64,000 bases of DNA. Origin: Rapana venosa. Its lineage: Eukaryota; Mollusca; Gastropoda; Neogastropoda; Muricidae. The DNA is taken from NCBI GenBank assembly GCA_028751875.1, contig CM054165.1, forward strand, positions 28,998,781 through 29,062,780, written 5' to 3'. Below, in pieces: positions 22,263 to 32,275 of this stretch. Within the stretch, counting starts at the first letter, position 1. Each line of letters begins with the position of its first letter. Made by a program: the position numbers and the translations under genes. Below the pieces are notes generated by a model that made no database searches, was not told the DNA's origin, and saw only the letters and a program-made list of their open reading frames with translations.

Positions 22263-22953
22263 CTCACCAAACCACTCTAACCAACAATGGGACTTGCCCA
22301 GGTCCCCAGACCGATCCCAAGACAAAGGGGACTCCTCCCTGCCTTTCTCCGGCCGCCGACAACCTCTCCGGGCGCGCTCGCTCTCCCCGAAACAGCGCAG
22401 CAAGTCCAGCGGAGGGGGAGGCGACTCCGGCCGCTCTCCAGGCCGACGCCGCTCCCCGGGCCGTCGCCCGGGCGACCACGCCTCCTCCCCGGCCTCCCGC
22501 TCCACCCAGGGTGGCGGGGGCAGCAGGTCGCGCACCCCGGTGGGCACCAAGCGCAAGCTGGAGGAAGGCCTGCGCTCGCCCCGGGGCAAGGACGACACCA
22601 AGTCGCCGGTGGCCAAGCGGCCGCGGGAGGAGTCCAAGTCGCCGGCGCGTAAAGGCAGCCGCCACCCGTCGCCGGCCGGCTCCCACCACAGCCGCGGCAG
22701 CCACAGCAGCGAGAGGCGTCGCCGGCCTGGCCTGACCCAGCGGGAGCCCGAGAGCCGTTTCTTCGGCTCGGGCGGTGCGTCCTCCCACGACCGGGACAGC
22801 CCGGCCCGCCGAGAGCGGGACAGGGAGCGGGACAGAGAGCGGGACAGGGAGCGGGACAGGGACAGCCCGGCCTGGAGGGACGGGGAGAAGGACAGCCCTG
22901 CCCGCAGAGACCGAGACAGAGAGCGGGAGAGAGACCGAGACACCAAGGTGGAG
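22263..22953 (+). CDS. ZC3H13: ZC3H13 exon e (SR-like, RD/RE repeats)
   Basis: 691-nt exon bounded by 'ataccacag' and 'AAGGTGGAGgtgagtg'. One base completes the split codon left by exon d, and the exon ends in phase 0. It encodes SPNHSNQQWDLPRSPDRSQD, a Ser/Arg/Pro stretch (RRSPGRRPGDHASSPASRS), VGTKRKLEEGLRSPRGKDD with Lys-Ser-Pro sites, and a terminal RERDRERD run. The sequence is uninterrupted here. A damaged second copy lies at 25614-26291. Confidence 0.85.
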
Positions 22954-22974
22954 GTGAGTGAGGTTGGCTGAGGT

Positions 22975-23195
22975 GACGTCGTTTATTTATTCTTTTATAT
23001 CGAGGATAATGGAATAAGCACTCATGGGCTTTTTTACATCCAGTCCCCGTGTGTATGCGGTTTTGTAAATTTTTGTCATCTGTTTCCACTGGCACACAAA
23101 AGCCTACTCTTCCGAAAAGCGGAACAGGATTTAGCAAGATGTTCTGCATGCGTTCGAACACGGGGCCTCGGTTTATAGTCTCCTCCGAAGGGTTG
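22975..23195 (-). mobile_element. SINE-A, 5'-truncated
   Basis: Reverse SINE-A body and tail starting 'tttatttattcttttat', with 'cggggcctcggtttatagtc' at the inner end. The same insertion recurs at 26313-26535. Confidence 0.8.
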
Positions 23196-23369
23196 GGAGT
23201 GTATGTATGGTTGTTTTTTTTCTTCTGTTCCTCGGCTAGAGCTCTGCGGTTCAAACGATGGTGAGGTTTTTGCGTATGCAGCCATTTTTCTCCCCACTAT
23301 TTAGATAGCTGCATTGTGACTTGGGGATAGTGTCTAAATATGACACCTGTGTGTTCATGGGTTTAAAAA

Positions 23370-23860
23370 AAAAATTTTTTTGTCATGAATCTATTCCTAC
23401 AGGTATGGATGGCCTTCTCTTCCGGAAAGGCGGAACAGGTTCAGATGTTCTGTGTGCAATAGCACACAGGTCCTTGGTTTATAGTCTCATCTGAAGGACT
23501 TTGGCATTCAGTGTCATTTTCTCATAAAATTGGGAAGAAAGGGCGAGACTGGGAATCAAACGTAGAACCTCACTGTGTACTTGTTTGGCAGGTGAATGTC
23601 TTAACCATCCTGCCACCTTCCTTATTTAATGTCCTTCAGATGAGACTGTAAACCGATGTCTTGTGTGTGGACACACGCAAAACATCTTGCACACACATTA
23701 AAACCCATTCCGCTTTTTGGTAGAGTAGGCCATTGTGTGCCGGTGGGAACGGATGACAAAATTATTTTTAAAATGCATACACCGGGGTACTGGATGTAAA
23801 AAAGCAATAAGTGTTTATTGCATTATCCTCGAAATAAAAGAACAAATAAATAAATATATG
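23370..23860. mobile_element. SINE-A' (reverse) abutting SINE-A fragment (forward)
   Basis: 23370-23622 is a reverse SINE-A' with its head at the right ('taaccatcctgccacc'). 23630-23860 is a forward 5'-truncated SINE-A ('tccttcagatgagactg' to an AAATAAATAA tail). The same pair recurs at 26700-27195. Confidence 0.75.
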
Positions 23861-23861
23861 A

Positions 23862-25112
23862 TAAGTTAGGGATATCTGGAGTCCATAACCTTTCTTTAAG
23901 GTGTAGGGGATTTCGACGTCAGTGCAAAATGCCTCCACTTCAGTTTTGTTAATTATTGAGAAGGCGGAATGGGTTCCCTGCTTAAAATCTGGCCTTAGAG
24001 AAAGTGGCAGTACCCATTACAGCTGTGTGAATGGGGAACAGACTGAGCAGGCGCGCAATGGGTACACTCCATCCACTGGTACCACCGCCTCCGCTGCTTG
24101 TTTTCTAATATTGTTGAAAAGAAGTGATATTGCGTAGTACAGTCTGACCACACAGCATGCAAATCCAACATCACTATCAAGAGTGCTAATTCATCCGCCC
24201 CTTCCATTTTCCTATCCAATAGTGGCAGACCTGCTATAGTTAGCACCAGTGGCTGGATGGCAGGAAGGACCAGTGCTGGGTGTAGCTGAAAGTGGGGGAA
24301 ATGACTTTGCAGACCGCTGACTCCGACACCACGAAATTGTAGGCAATGCACCTGACCCTCCGACACGAAATGAAGGGCTATGCACGGACCCTGACGCCTC
24401 CACCACGAAATGAGTGTCATTGACCCCTACCACCAACCAAACTGTGGCCTTGCCTGACCCTACCATCCTACAAAGTAGTGGCATTGGCACCGACCACTCC
24501 GACAGATATGTTGGCATGACACGCCTGACTCACGAAATAGTGGCATTGCCCTGCCCTGACCTTCGGCACGAAATAGGGCATTGCACTGACTTACTCCTCC
24601 ACCAAGAGTGGCATTGCACCTGATCTGACCCTCCACCACAACTGAGGGCATTGCCTGACCTTTCCATAGAAGCCATTTATGTGGCAGTGGGGCACTGACT
24701 AGTGGTTTGTGGTACTAGATCAGTTCTGGATAGTGAAATTAACTTGGGCCCATGTGAATAATAATTTAATGTGCAAAGAACCCATGGCAACAGATGATTG
24801 TCCGGCAAAATTCTTAGAAAAGCCTTTATTAGGGAACTAAAACAATAGTGCTGAGGCACACGACAGCAGCAAAATCCAGACTGCACTCGTCAAGAGCGCT
24901 AACAGCGTTCCCTGGGCATTTGCCCCGAATTGTCAGGCAGGTGTCAGTTCCTGCTATAGTTAGCAATCAGCTGGGCTGGATGGGATGGAAGGATAGCAGC
25001 TGAAAGTGGGGGAAACTGACTTTGCACCTCACCCTGACCCTCCACCATAAATGGTGGCCCTTGCACTCCACCCGACCCTCCACCATGAAATGAGTGGCAT
25101 TGCACCTGACAT
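23862..25112. other. Low-quality duplicate of 27.2-29.5 kb repeats
   Basis: The stretch reads like an error-laden, collapsed version of 27205-29500. It begins 'gagtccataacctttct' (compare 'gagtcccataacctata' at 27210), then gives fragments matching 28260-28440, a few units of the 'gaaatgagtggcattgcac' satellite with many deletions, and a SINE-B piece ('ggcaacagatgattgtccgg'). It then repeats the 28260-28440 segment and ends in satellite. Single-base deletions are dense. It should not be annotated as unique sequence. Confidence 0.7.
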
Positions 25113-25613
25113 GCACACAGTCCCCAAGAAACTTGATATCGCACAAAAATAAAGACCCACAAAAAAACCACACAGTTCATCAAGCACTATGATATCTGAC
25201 ACTAAACATAAAGATCCACAACCCAACATCCACACACTCACCAAGACACTATATCTGACATAAACATAAAGATCCACAACCAACATGCACACACCTCATC
25301 AAGACACTATGATACCTAACACTAAACATAAATCCACAACCCACATCCACACAGTTCATCATACACTATGATATCTAACATTAACATAAAGATCCACAAC
25401 CCAACATCCACACAGTTCTCAAGACCTATGATATCAAACCCACTAAACATAAAGATCCACAACCCAACATGCACACAGCTCCCCAAGACACTATGATACT
25501 ATGATATTAACACTTAAATAAAGACCACAACCCAACATCCACACAGTTCATCAAGACATATGATATCTAACACAAAACATAAAAAATCCAAAAACAAAAC
25601 CGTCATACCACAG
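25113..25613. repeat. Low-quality duplicate of the 64-bp satellite
   Basis: Matches 21700-22262 with frequent one-base losses ('taaagaccacaacccaac'). The junction with the preceding satellite near 25113 is abrupt ('gcacctgacatgcacac'). Confidence 0.75.
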
Positions 25614-26291
25614 TCACCAAACCACTCTAACCAACAATGGGACTTGCCAGGTCCCCAGACCGACCCCAAGACAAAGGGGACTCCTCCTGCCTTTCTCCGG
25701 CCGCCGACAACTCTCCGGGCGCGCTCGCTCTCCCCGAAACAGCGCAGCAAGTCCAGCGGAGGGGGGGAGGCGACTCCGGCCGCTCTCCAGGCCGACGCCG
25801 CTCCCGGGCCGTCGCCCGGGCGACCACGCCTCCTCCCCGGCCTCCCGCTCCACCAGGGTGGCGGTGGGCAGCAGGTCGCGCACCCCGGTGGGCACCAAGC
25901 GCAAGCTGGAGGAAGGCCTGCGCTCGCCGCGGGGCAAGGACGACACCAAGTCGCCGGTGGCCAAGCGGCCGGGGAGGAGTCCAAGTCGCCGGCGCGTAAA
26001 GGCAGCCGCCACCGTCGCCGGCCGGCTCCCACCACAGCCGCGGCAGCCACAGCAGCGAGAGGCGTCGCCGGCCTGGCCTGACCAGCGGGAGCCGGAGAGC
26101 CGTTTCTTCGGCTCGGGCGGTGCGTCGTCCACGACCGGGACAGCCCGGCCCGCGAGAGCGGGACAGGGAGCGGGACAGAGAGCGGGACAGGGAGGGGACA
26201 GGGACAGCCGGCCTGGAGGGACGGGGAGAAGGACAGCCCGCCGCAGAGACGAGACAGAGAGCGGGAGAGAGACCGAGACACCAAGGTGGAG
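25614..26291 (+). pseudogene. ZC3H13: Damaged second copy of ZC3H13 exon e
   Basis: Aligns end to end with 22263-22953 but is 678 rather than 691 nt. At least a dozen one-base indels scatter the frame over all three frames, for example 'acttgccagg' against 'acttgcccagg' and 'gacaactctcc' against 'gacaacctctcc'. Splice-site bases on both sides survive. As written it cannot encode the exon's protein. An assembly artefact (an unpolished read or a misplaced alternative haplotype) explains this better than a real pseudo-exon, because damage drops sharply just after the exon. Confidence 0.75.
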
Positions 26292-27200
26292 GTGAGTGAG
26301 GTTGGCTGAGGTGACGTCGTTTATTTATTCTTTTATATCGAGGATAATGGAATAAAGCACTCATGGGCTTTTTTACATCCAGTCCCCGTGTGTATGCGGT
26401 TTTGTAAATTTTTGTCATCTGTTTCCACTGGCACACAAAAGCCTACTCTTCCGAAAAGCGGAACAGGATTTAGCAAGATGTTCTGCATGCGTTCGAACAC
26501 GGGGCCTCGGTTTATAGTCTCCTCCGAAGGGTTGGGAGTGTATGTATGGTTGTTTTTTTTCTTCTGTTCCTCGGCTAGAGCTCTGCGGTTCAAACGATGG
26601 TGAGGTTTTTGCGTATGCAGCCGTTTTTCTCCCCACTAGATAGCTGCATTGTGACTTGGGGATAGTGTCTAAATATGACACCTGTGTGTGCATGGGTTTA
26701 AAAAAAAAAATTTTTTGTCATGAATCTATTCCTACAGGTATGGATGGCCTTCTCTTCCGGAAAGGCAGAACAGGTTCAGATGTTCTGTGTGCAATAGCAC
26801 ACAGGTCCTTGGTTTATAGTCTCATCTGAAGGACTTTGGCATTCAGTGTCATTTTGGCATTCAGTGTCATTTTCTTATCAAATTGGGAAGAAAGGGTGGG
26901 GCTGGGAATCGAACCCAGAAATTTTGCAGTGTACTTGTTTGGCAGGTGAATGTCTTAACCATCCTGCCACCTTCTTTAATGTCCTTCAGATGAGACTATA
27001 AACTGAGGTCTTGTGTGTGAACACATGCAGAACATCTTGCACACATGTTAAAACCCATTCTGCTGTTTGGAAGAGTAGGCCATTGTGTGCCGGTAGGAAC
27101 GGATGACAAAATTATTTTTAAAATGCATACACCGGGGTACAGGATGTAAAAAAGCAATAAGTGTTTATTGCATTATCCTCGAAATAAAAGAATAATATAT
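26292..27200. repeat. High-identity second copy of 22954-23870
   Basis: Repeats the SINE-A, unique spacer and SINE-A'/SINE-A pair of 22954-23870, with only a few differences such as a duplicated 'ggcattcagtgtcatttt' at 26840-26870. Here the copies are clean, unlike the preceding 2.4 kb. Confidence 0.85.
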
Positions 27201-27204
27201 ATGT

Positions 27205-27502
27205 AAAGTAAAGGTAAAGGAGTCCCATAACCTATAAGGTTGTAGGGGACCGAGGCGTCAGAGACCTCACTTCTCTAGGGCCAGCATATTGAGGGCGGCG
27301 CCCATCTCCTCTCCCTAGCTGCTTTACCTTCCCTGACCCTAAAGAGGGCAGGTACCCATTTACAGCTGGGTGAACTGGGGGAACTGTACTGAAGCCAAGG
27401 CGCGCAAACGGTCACCCATCCAACTGGTAACCACGCTCGACGCTGCTTAACTTGGCTGGGGGAAAGCGAGTGCTCCGACCACTGAGCTATCCCGTCCCCT
27501 TA
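27205..27502 (-). mobile_element. SINE-5S: chimeric tRNA/5S rRNA SINE, full-length
   Basis: Read on the reverse strand, the element starts GGGGACGGGATAGCTCAGTG with a textbook tRNA A-box (TAGCTCAGTGGTCGGAGC). It then passes into a segment very like the promoter half of 5S rRNA: AGTTAAGCAGCGTCGAGCG and GTTGGATGGGTGACCG, compared with the 5S box A and box C strings AGCTAAGCAGGGTCGGGCC and TTGGATGGGAGACCG. A unique body and 'cctttaccttta'-type end follow. No tRNA B-box is seen. Further copies are at 13625-13795 (partial), 38620-38922, 48183-48467 (reverse) and 56205-56462 (forward). Confidence 0.78.
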
Positions 27503-27860
27503 ATATATATGAGTTGGGGTTTTTTCCCATTCCTGCCAGCATACAGTAGCCAGTTTTCTTTTGAAAGATGGAATGGAATTTTGACGTCAGTGCAAGATTG
27601 TCCTGGTTCACACACGCAGGACCTCAGTTGTGTTTTTTAATCTTATATGAGGAATTGGCAGGGGATGGGTACCTGCATGAAAATCTGGCTCTTTAGAGAA
27701 AGTGGCAACCAGCCTACAGCTGATACTGAGAATCGAACAGGCAGTGACTCCAGGGGATCAAGTGTGTGTGTGTGTGTGTGTGTGTGAAGCCCCCTAGCCA
27801 CTAAACCCACCTGGGCCCCTCCTGCTTGTTTTCTACATGATGCTGTAAAAGATAGTGTAT
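27503..27860. other. Intron with short TG tract
   Basis: Low-information intronic DNA with a GT repeat at 27763-27785. No exon is seen. Confidence 0.5.
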
Positions 27861-27861
27861 T

Positions 27862-28262
27862 GTTGGGCATGACACAGTCTGACTAGTGTATTGTTGGACA
27901 TGACACAGCCTGACTAGTGTTTTATTGGGCATGACACAGCCTGGCTAGTGTTTTATTGGGCATGACACAGCCTGACTATTGTTTTATTGGGCATGACACA
28001 GCCTGACTAGTGTATTGTTGGGCATGACACAGCCTGACTAGTGTATTGTTGGGCATGACACAGCCTGACTAGTGTATTGTTGGGCATGACACAGCCTGAC
28101 TAGTAGTGTATTGTTGGGCATGACACAGTCTGACTAGTGTATTATTGGGCACGACACAGTCTGACTAGTGTATTATTGGGCACGACACAGTCTGACTAGT
28201 GTATTATTGGGCACGACACAGTCTGACTAGTGTATTATTGGGCACGACACAGTCTGACTGCA
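27862..28262. repeat. 31-bp minisatellite, about 13 units
   Basis: Tandem 'tattgttgggcatgacacag' plus 'cctgactagtg' units, with two sequence subtypes (gggcatg/cctg and gggcacg/tctg) grouped left and right. Confidence 0.93.
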
Positions 28263-28424
28263 CACACAGCGTGCAAATCCAACATCACTCAGTCAAGAGC
28301 GCTAAATTCAGCGCACCCCTTCCATTTCCCTAGTCACAAGTGTGGTCAGTTCCTGCTATAGTTAGCATCAGCTGGGCTGGGATGGGATGGAATGGATAGC
28401 AGCTGAAAGTGGGGGAAACTGACT

Positions 28425-29312
28425 TTGCACCTCACCCTGACCCTCCACCATGAAATGAGTGGCATTGCACCTCACCCTGACCCTCCACCATGAAATGAGT
28501 GGCATTGCACCTGACCATCCACCACAAAATGAGTGGCATTGCACCTCACCCTGACCCTCCACCACAAAATGAGTGGCCTTGCACCTGACCCTGACCCTCC
28601 ACCAGGAAATGAGTGGCATTGCACCTGACCCTCCACCACGAAATGAGTGGCATTGCACCTGACCCTCCACCAGGAAATGAGTGGCATTGCACCTGACCCT
28701 GACCCTCCACATGAAATGAGTGGCATTGCACCGGACCCTCCACCAGGAAATGAGTGGCATTGCACCTGACCCTGACCCTCCACCAGGAAATGAGTGGCAT
28801 TGCACCTGACCCTGACCCTCCACATGAAATGAGTGGCATTGCACCGGACCCTCCACCAGGAAATGAGTGGCATTGCACCTGACCCTCCACCAGGAAATGA
28901 GTGGCGTTGCACCTGACCCTCCACCAGGAAATGAGTGGCGTTGCACCTGACCCTCCACCACGAAATGAGTGGCATTGCACCTGACCCTCCACCTCGAAAT
29001 GAGTGGCATTGCACCTGACCCTGACCCTCCACCACGAAATGAGTGGCATTGCACCTGACCCTCCACCACGAAATGAGTGGCATTGCACCTGACCCTCCAC
29101 CACGAAATGAGTGGCATTGCACCTGACCCTCCACCACAAAATGAGTGGCATTGCACCTGACCCTGACCCTCCACCACAAAATGAGTGGCCTTGCACCTGA
29201 CCCTGACCCTCCACCAGGAAATGAGTGGCATTGCACCTGACCCTCCACCACGAAATGAGTGGCATTGCACCTGACCCTGACCCTCCACCACGAAATGGGT
29301 AGTATTGCACCT
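28425..29312. repeat. 33-42 bp minisatellite, about 24 units
   Basis: Tandem 'aaatgagtggcattgcacct' plus 'gaccctccaccacg' with or without an extra 'ccctga'. All three reverse frames are open for 250-345 residues because the unit lacks stops. The peptides are pure repeat, so no gene is called. Confidence 0.93.
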
Positions 29313-29354
29313 GACCCACTTTTCCACTACAAGCCGTTTTAGGCAGATGAGGGT

Positions 29355-29660
29355 CATTTGAGTGGTGGTCTGGGTACTAGTCTTTCGGATGAGACAGTAA
29401 ACCAAGGTCCCGTGTGTAATAATAATTTAATGCATGTAAAGGAACCCATGGCAACAAAAGAGTTGTCCCTGGCAAAATTCTGTAGAAAAAAAGCCACTCC
29501 GATAGGAAACCAAATACACATTATGCAGACAGGAAAAGAACAAGAAAGTAATGGGTGGCGCTGCTCTTGTGGCAACGCGCTCTCCCTGGGGAGAGCAGCC
29601 TGAATTTCAGGCAGATAAATCTGCCGTGACTTCAAGTGGTATACAATACAATGCTAAGGA
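29355..29660 (+). mobile_element. SINE-B, headless copy
   Basis: Starts at 'gagtggtggtctgggtac', with 'tctttcggatgagacag', 'ggcaacaaaagagttgtcc' and 'gagcagcctgaatttcagg'. Confidence 0.8.
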
Positions 29661-29822
29661 TTGTAGTGCAGAGCAGCGCAACATATCTCAGACTTCATGC
29701 GAGGTAAAAAAGAATGCCTACAACCACCCATCAGCCATAGATTTTGGCCTCTACCTTACATTTTCAACAGTGAAATCTTCCCTGTTGCCATACTTTTCTG
29801 CTGTCTTACCAGACATGGTTTC

Positions 29823-30180
29823 TTTCTTCTTCTTCCTTGTTTGTCACGTTTCTCCCAGGGGAGGTTTGACATTGATGAACCATCTCCATCTCTCTCTCTG
29901 TTTTGAGCTTCCTCCTTATTTATGCCCCCTTTCTCTAAGATCATCTGCAATTCAGGCAGCCCAGGTTTTGCTAGGTCTTCCCTTTGGTCTCTTTCCATCC
30001 ACTACGAAGTTCGTTGCTCTTTTTATGATGCGGTGGTCTGTTTTCCATTGAACGTGCCCAAACCAGCGCAGTCTATTGCTACTACTAGCTACAGACTTCA
30101 GATCATCAACTTTGCACATTCTCCATAGTTCTTCATTCATGATCCTGTCTTCCCATTTGATCTTTGTCATGTAGTATAGC
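29823..30180 (-). mobile_element. LINE family E C-terminal remnant
   Basis: The reverse strand encodes LRWFGHVQWKTDHRIIKRA and GKRPKGRPSKTWAA with a broken frame. It lies 48 bp upstream of the exon at 30229. Confidence 0.75.
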
Positions 30181-30228
30181 ATTCGGCTTTGACAGCTCTT
30201 GAACGTGGTTTATTCATGTTGTGTTCAG

Positions 30229-30358
30229 AAAACCAGCGACAGCAGTAAAGGAGACAGTGACAAGACGGAAGGGTCCCGCAAACGAGGCCGATCACCACCA
30301 CGACCCCACACTCGAGGGTCAGACGGCGGCGACCGGGGTCGTAAGCGGTGGAGGGGAG
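30229..30358 (+). CDS. ZC3H13: ZC3H13 exon f
   Basis: 130-nt exon bounded by 'gttgtgttcag' and 'AGGGGAGgtaagc', entering in phase 0 (matching exon e) and leaving in phase 1. It encodes KTSDSSKGDSDKTEGSRKRG, then RSPPRPHTRGSDGGDRGRKR and WRGG. It continues the charged low-complexity region. A second possible donor (gtcgtaagc) lies 18 bases upstream. Confidence 0.8.
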
Positions 30359-30359
30359 G

Positions 30360-30810
30360 TAAGCGATGCAGGATGCTTTTGTTTCGTTCGTTATGTATCA
30401 TCTCTGTTGGTGTGGTTGGGTTTTTGTTTTTCTTCAAAAATTGCGTTTTAAGGTAGTGGGATTTTATGGGCGGTTTTTATTTCAAATTTGGTATACAATG
30501 ATTTGGTCAGAACAGTATAGGTTCCTGTATGAAGTATGTGTGATTCTGGCTGATCTTTTTGAGTTTTATGTAATGTTTTGTGTATTATTCTTGTAAAAGA
30601 ATGATTTTTGTTGTTGTGTTTGTTTAGGGGTTGGTTGTTGTTTTTTTGGGTGGGGGTTGTTTGTTTTTGTATTTTTGTGGAAGAGTTTTTCACCCATATG
30701 TAGATGAGTATCAGTTCATCTTATTTTAGTTAGTTACTGACTTATGATTGTAGTTGGTTCCTAACTTTTAAATTTTTTTTTTTTTTAAAGTCAGTAAGAA
30801 CTCTGAGGTT
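30360..30810. other. Intron, T/G-rich
   Basis: No exon or element recognised. Confidence 0.5.
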
Positions 30811-30814
30811 TACC

Positions 30815-31152
30815 AGAGGTGAGATTTTGCATATGCGACCAATTTTTGCCTCCATGAAGGTAGCCGCATTCCAACATCAGGGATGTATGCTGGGTATGTT
30901 CATGGTTCTGTAACCCACCAAACACTGACATAAAATACAGGATCTTTTGACGTGCATATTTGATCTTTTGCATGTGAAGATATATGAAGGGAACTAAGGG
31001 GCTGGCAGGTCTGCACTTGAAGTTGACCTGGGAGATGGTCAATATCCCCACCCTTAATTGACCAGACGTTGCCGAGATTCGAACCTAGGACTTCATAGAC
31101 CCATGGGGTTGAAGCCAAACATTCTTAACCACTCGGCTATGGTGTCTGTCGA
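30815..31152 (-). mobile_element. SINE-C, full-length reference copy
   Basis: tRNA-derived SINE read on the reverse strand. The head has the A-box TAGCCGAGTGGTTAAGAATG and B-box GGTTCGAATCTC, with a long variable-arm-like segment as in Leu/Ser tRNAs. The body contains the complement of 'aagttgacctgggagatgg', and the 3' end the complement of 'gtagccgcattccaac'. Other copies: 32095-32270, 37150-37535, 37660-37770 and 39650-39750 (reverse), 37830-38190 and 41205-41550 (forward), plus 3' fragments. Confidence 0.8.
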
Positions 31153-31261
31153 TTCTTTTGTCCTCTTTTGTTTTAAACTGATTGAAAAGAGTGAGAGAGG
31201 TGTTTTTAAAAATATGTTGAACATCTTTTTTGTTATTCAGTTATAACTCACTTTTGGTGTA

Positions 31262-31560
31262 ATGATGAGTTTTTATGGTGTTATCATTGTTTTTGTCATT
31301 TGGTTGGTTGGTTGGTTGGTGGCTGTTGTTGTTGTTGTTGCTGTTGCTGATGCCGCTGGTAGTAGTAGTAGTAGAAGTAGTAGTGATGTACTTTTAAAGC
31401 CGAGTTTTTATTATTATTATTATCATCATTATTATCTGTCTTTATTTTGCAAAGTTTTCTGTGTTCTGTATTTTTGTTCTGCTGTCTTGTTGTGTGTTTT
31501 GTTGTTATTTTTAATGTATGATTTGAAAGAAATGTGTGGTTGTTTTCATAGTTGAACTTC
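31262..31560. other. Intron with short GT/TTG/AGT repeats
   Basis: Contains TTGG, GTTGTT and TAGTAG micro-repeats. No exon is seen. Confidence 0.5.
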
Positions 31561-31684
31561 TGTTTCATAGTTGAATTCTGTCTCTCCTCCACCATTTCAA
31601 ATCTTTTCTCTCTGGTCTGTGTCTGTCTCCCTGTCATCTTTGTACATATCTTATCTTTGGTCTGTGTTTTATTTGGATATGAGT

Positions 31685-31975
31685 CTGTATATAATTCTGT
31701 GCCAGGAATTCCCTCTTTTCTATCCCGCTCTGTGTTTCTGCCTTGGTCCTTATCTTCCTTTCACCTCCTTCTTGTCTGTTGTCTGCCTTCTTGGTCCATT
31801 CTCCTGTCCTTTTTCCAGAAAGACTTGTAAAAGATAACAATTCTCTCCCATGCTGTAGTCAGATATGTTGGCCCTGATTTGTCAAGCATTCACTGGCAGT
31901 GAGAGGCAGTTTTGCTCCATTGACAGACAACAGTAGTTGCTGTCGGAGTGTTTGATGGAGAAGAAGAAGAAGAAG
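31685..31975 (+). mobile_element. Family F repeat
   Basis: Shows 'ttctgtgccaggaattccc', 'ctgccttcttggtccattc', 'tgacagacaacagtagttgc' and a terminal GAAGAAGAAG run. Confidence 0.7.
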
Positions 31976-32094
31976 AAGGATGCCATCTCCATATTCAGAA
32001 ATAACTGATTGATCTTGAATGTTTCCCAAGTTGGTGAATATAGTTTGTGGTCCCAGTTTAAAATTCTAGTGGATTTGGTTTTCATTTTTCCATT

Positions 32095-32275
32095 CCTTGC
32101 CTAGAGCTCCGCGGTTCACCAGTGATTAGAGTTTGCGTATGCAGCTGTTTTTGCCCACCATGAATGTAGGTGGATTCCGACTTTGGGGGTGCATGCTGGG
32201 TATGTTAGTGTTTCTCTAGTCTAACCCACTGAACATTGACTTGCATTAGGATGTGGACGTGTGTGTGTGTGCTGG
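32095..32275 (-). mobile_element. SINE-C, 3' fragment
   Basis: Matches the SINE-C 3' half ('gcagctgtttttgcccacc', 'gtgcatgctgggtatgtt'). Confidence 0.65.

Noticed and set aside
27380..27470. A 5S rRNA gene on the reverse strand
   Set aside because: Only the promoter-like half of 5S is similar, the 5' part is tRNA-like, and the same unit recurs as an interspersed repeat.
28368..29405. Reverse-strand open frame of 345 residues with WWRVRCNATHF repeats
   Set aside because: All three frames are open because the satellite unit has no stops; the peptide follows the DNA repeat exactly.
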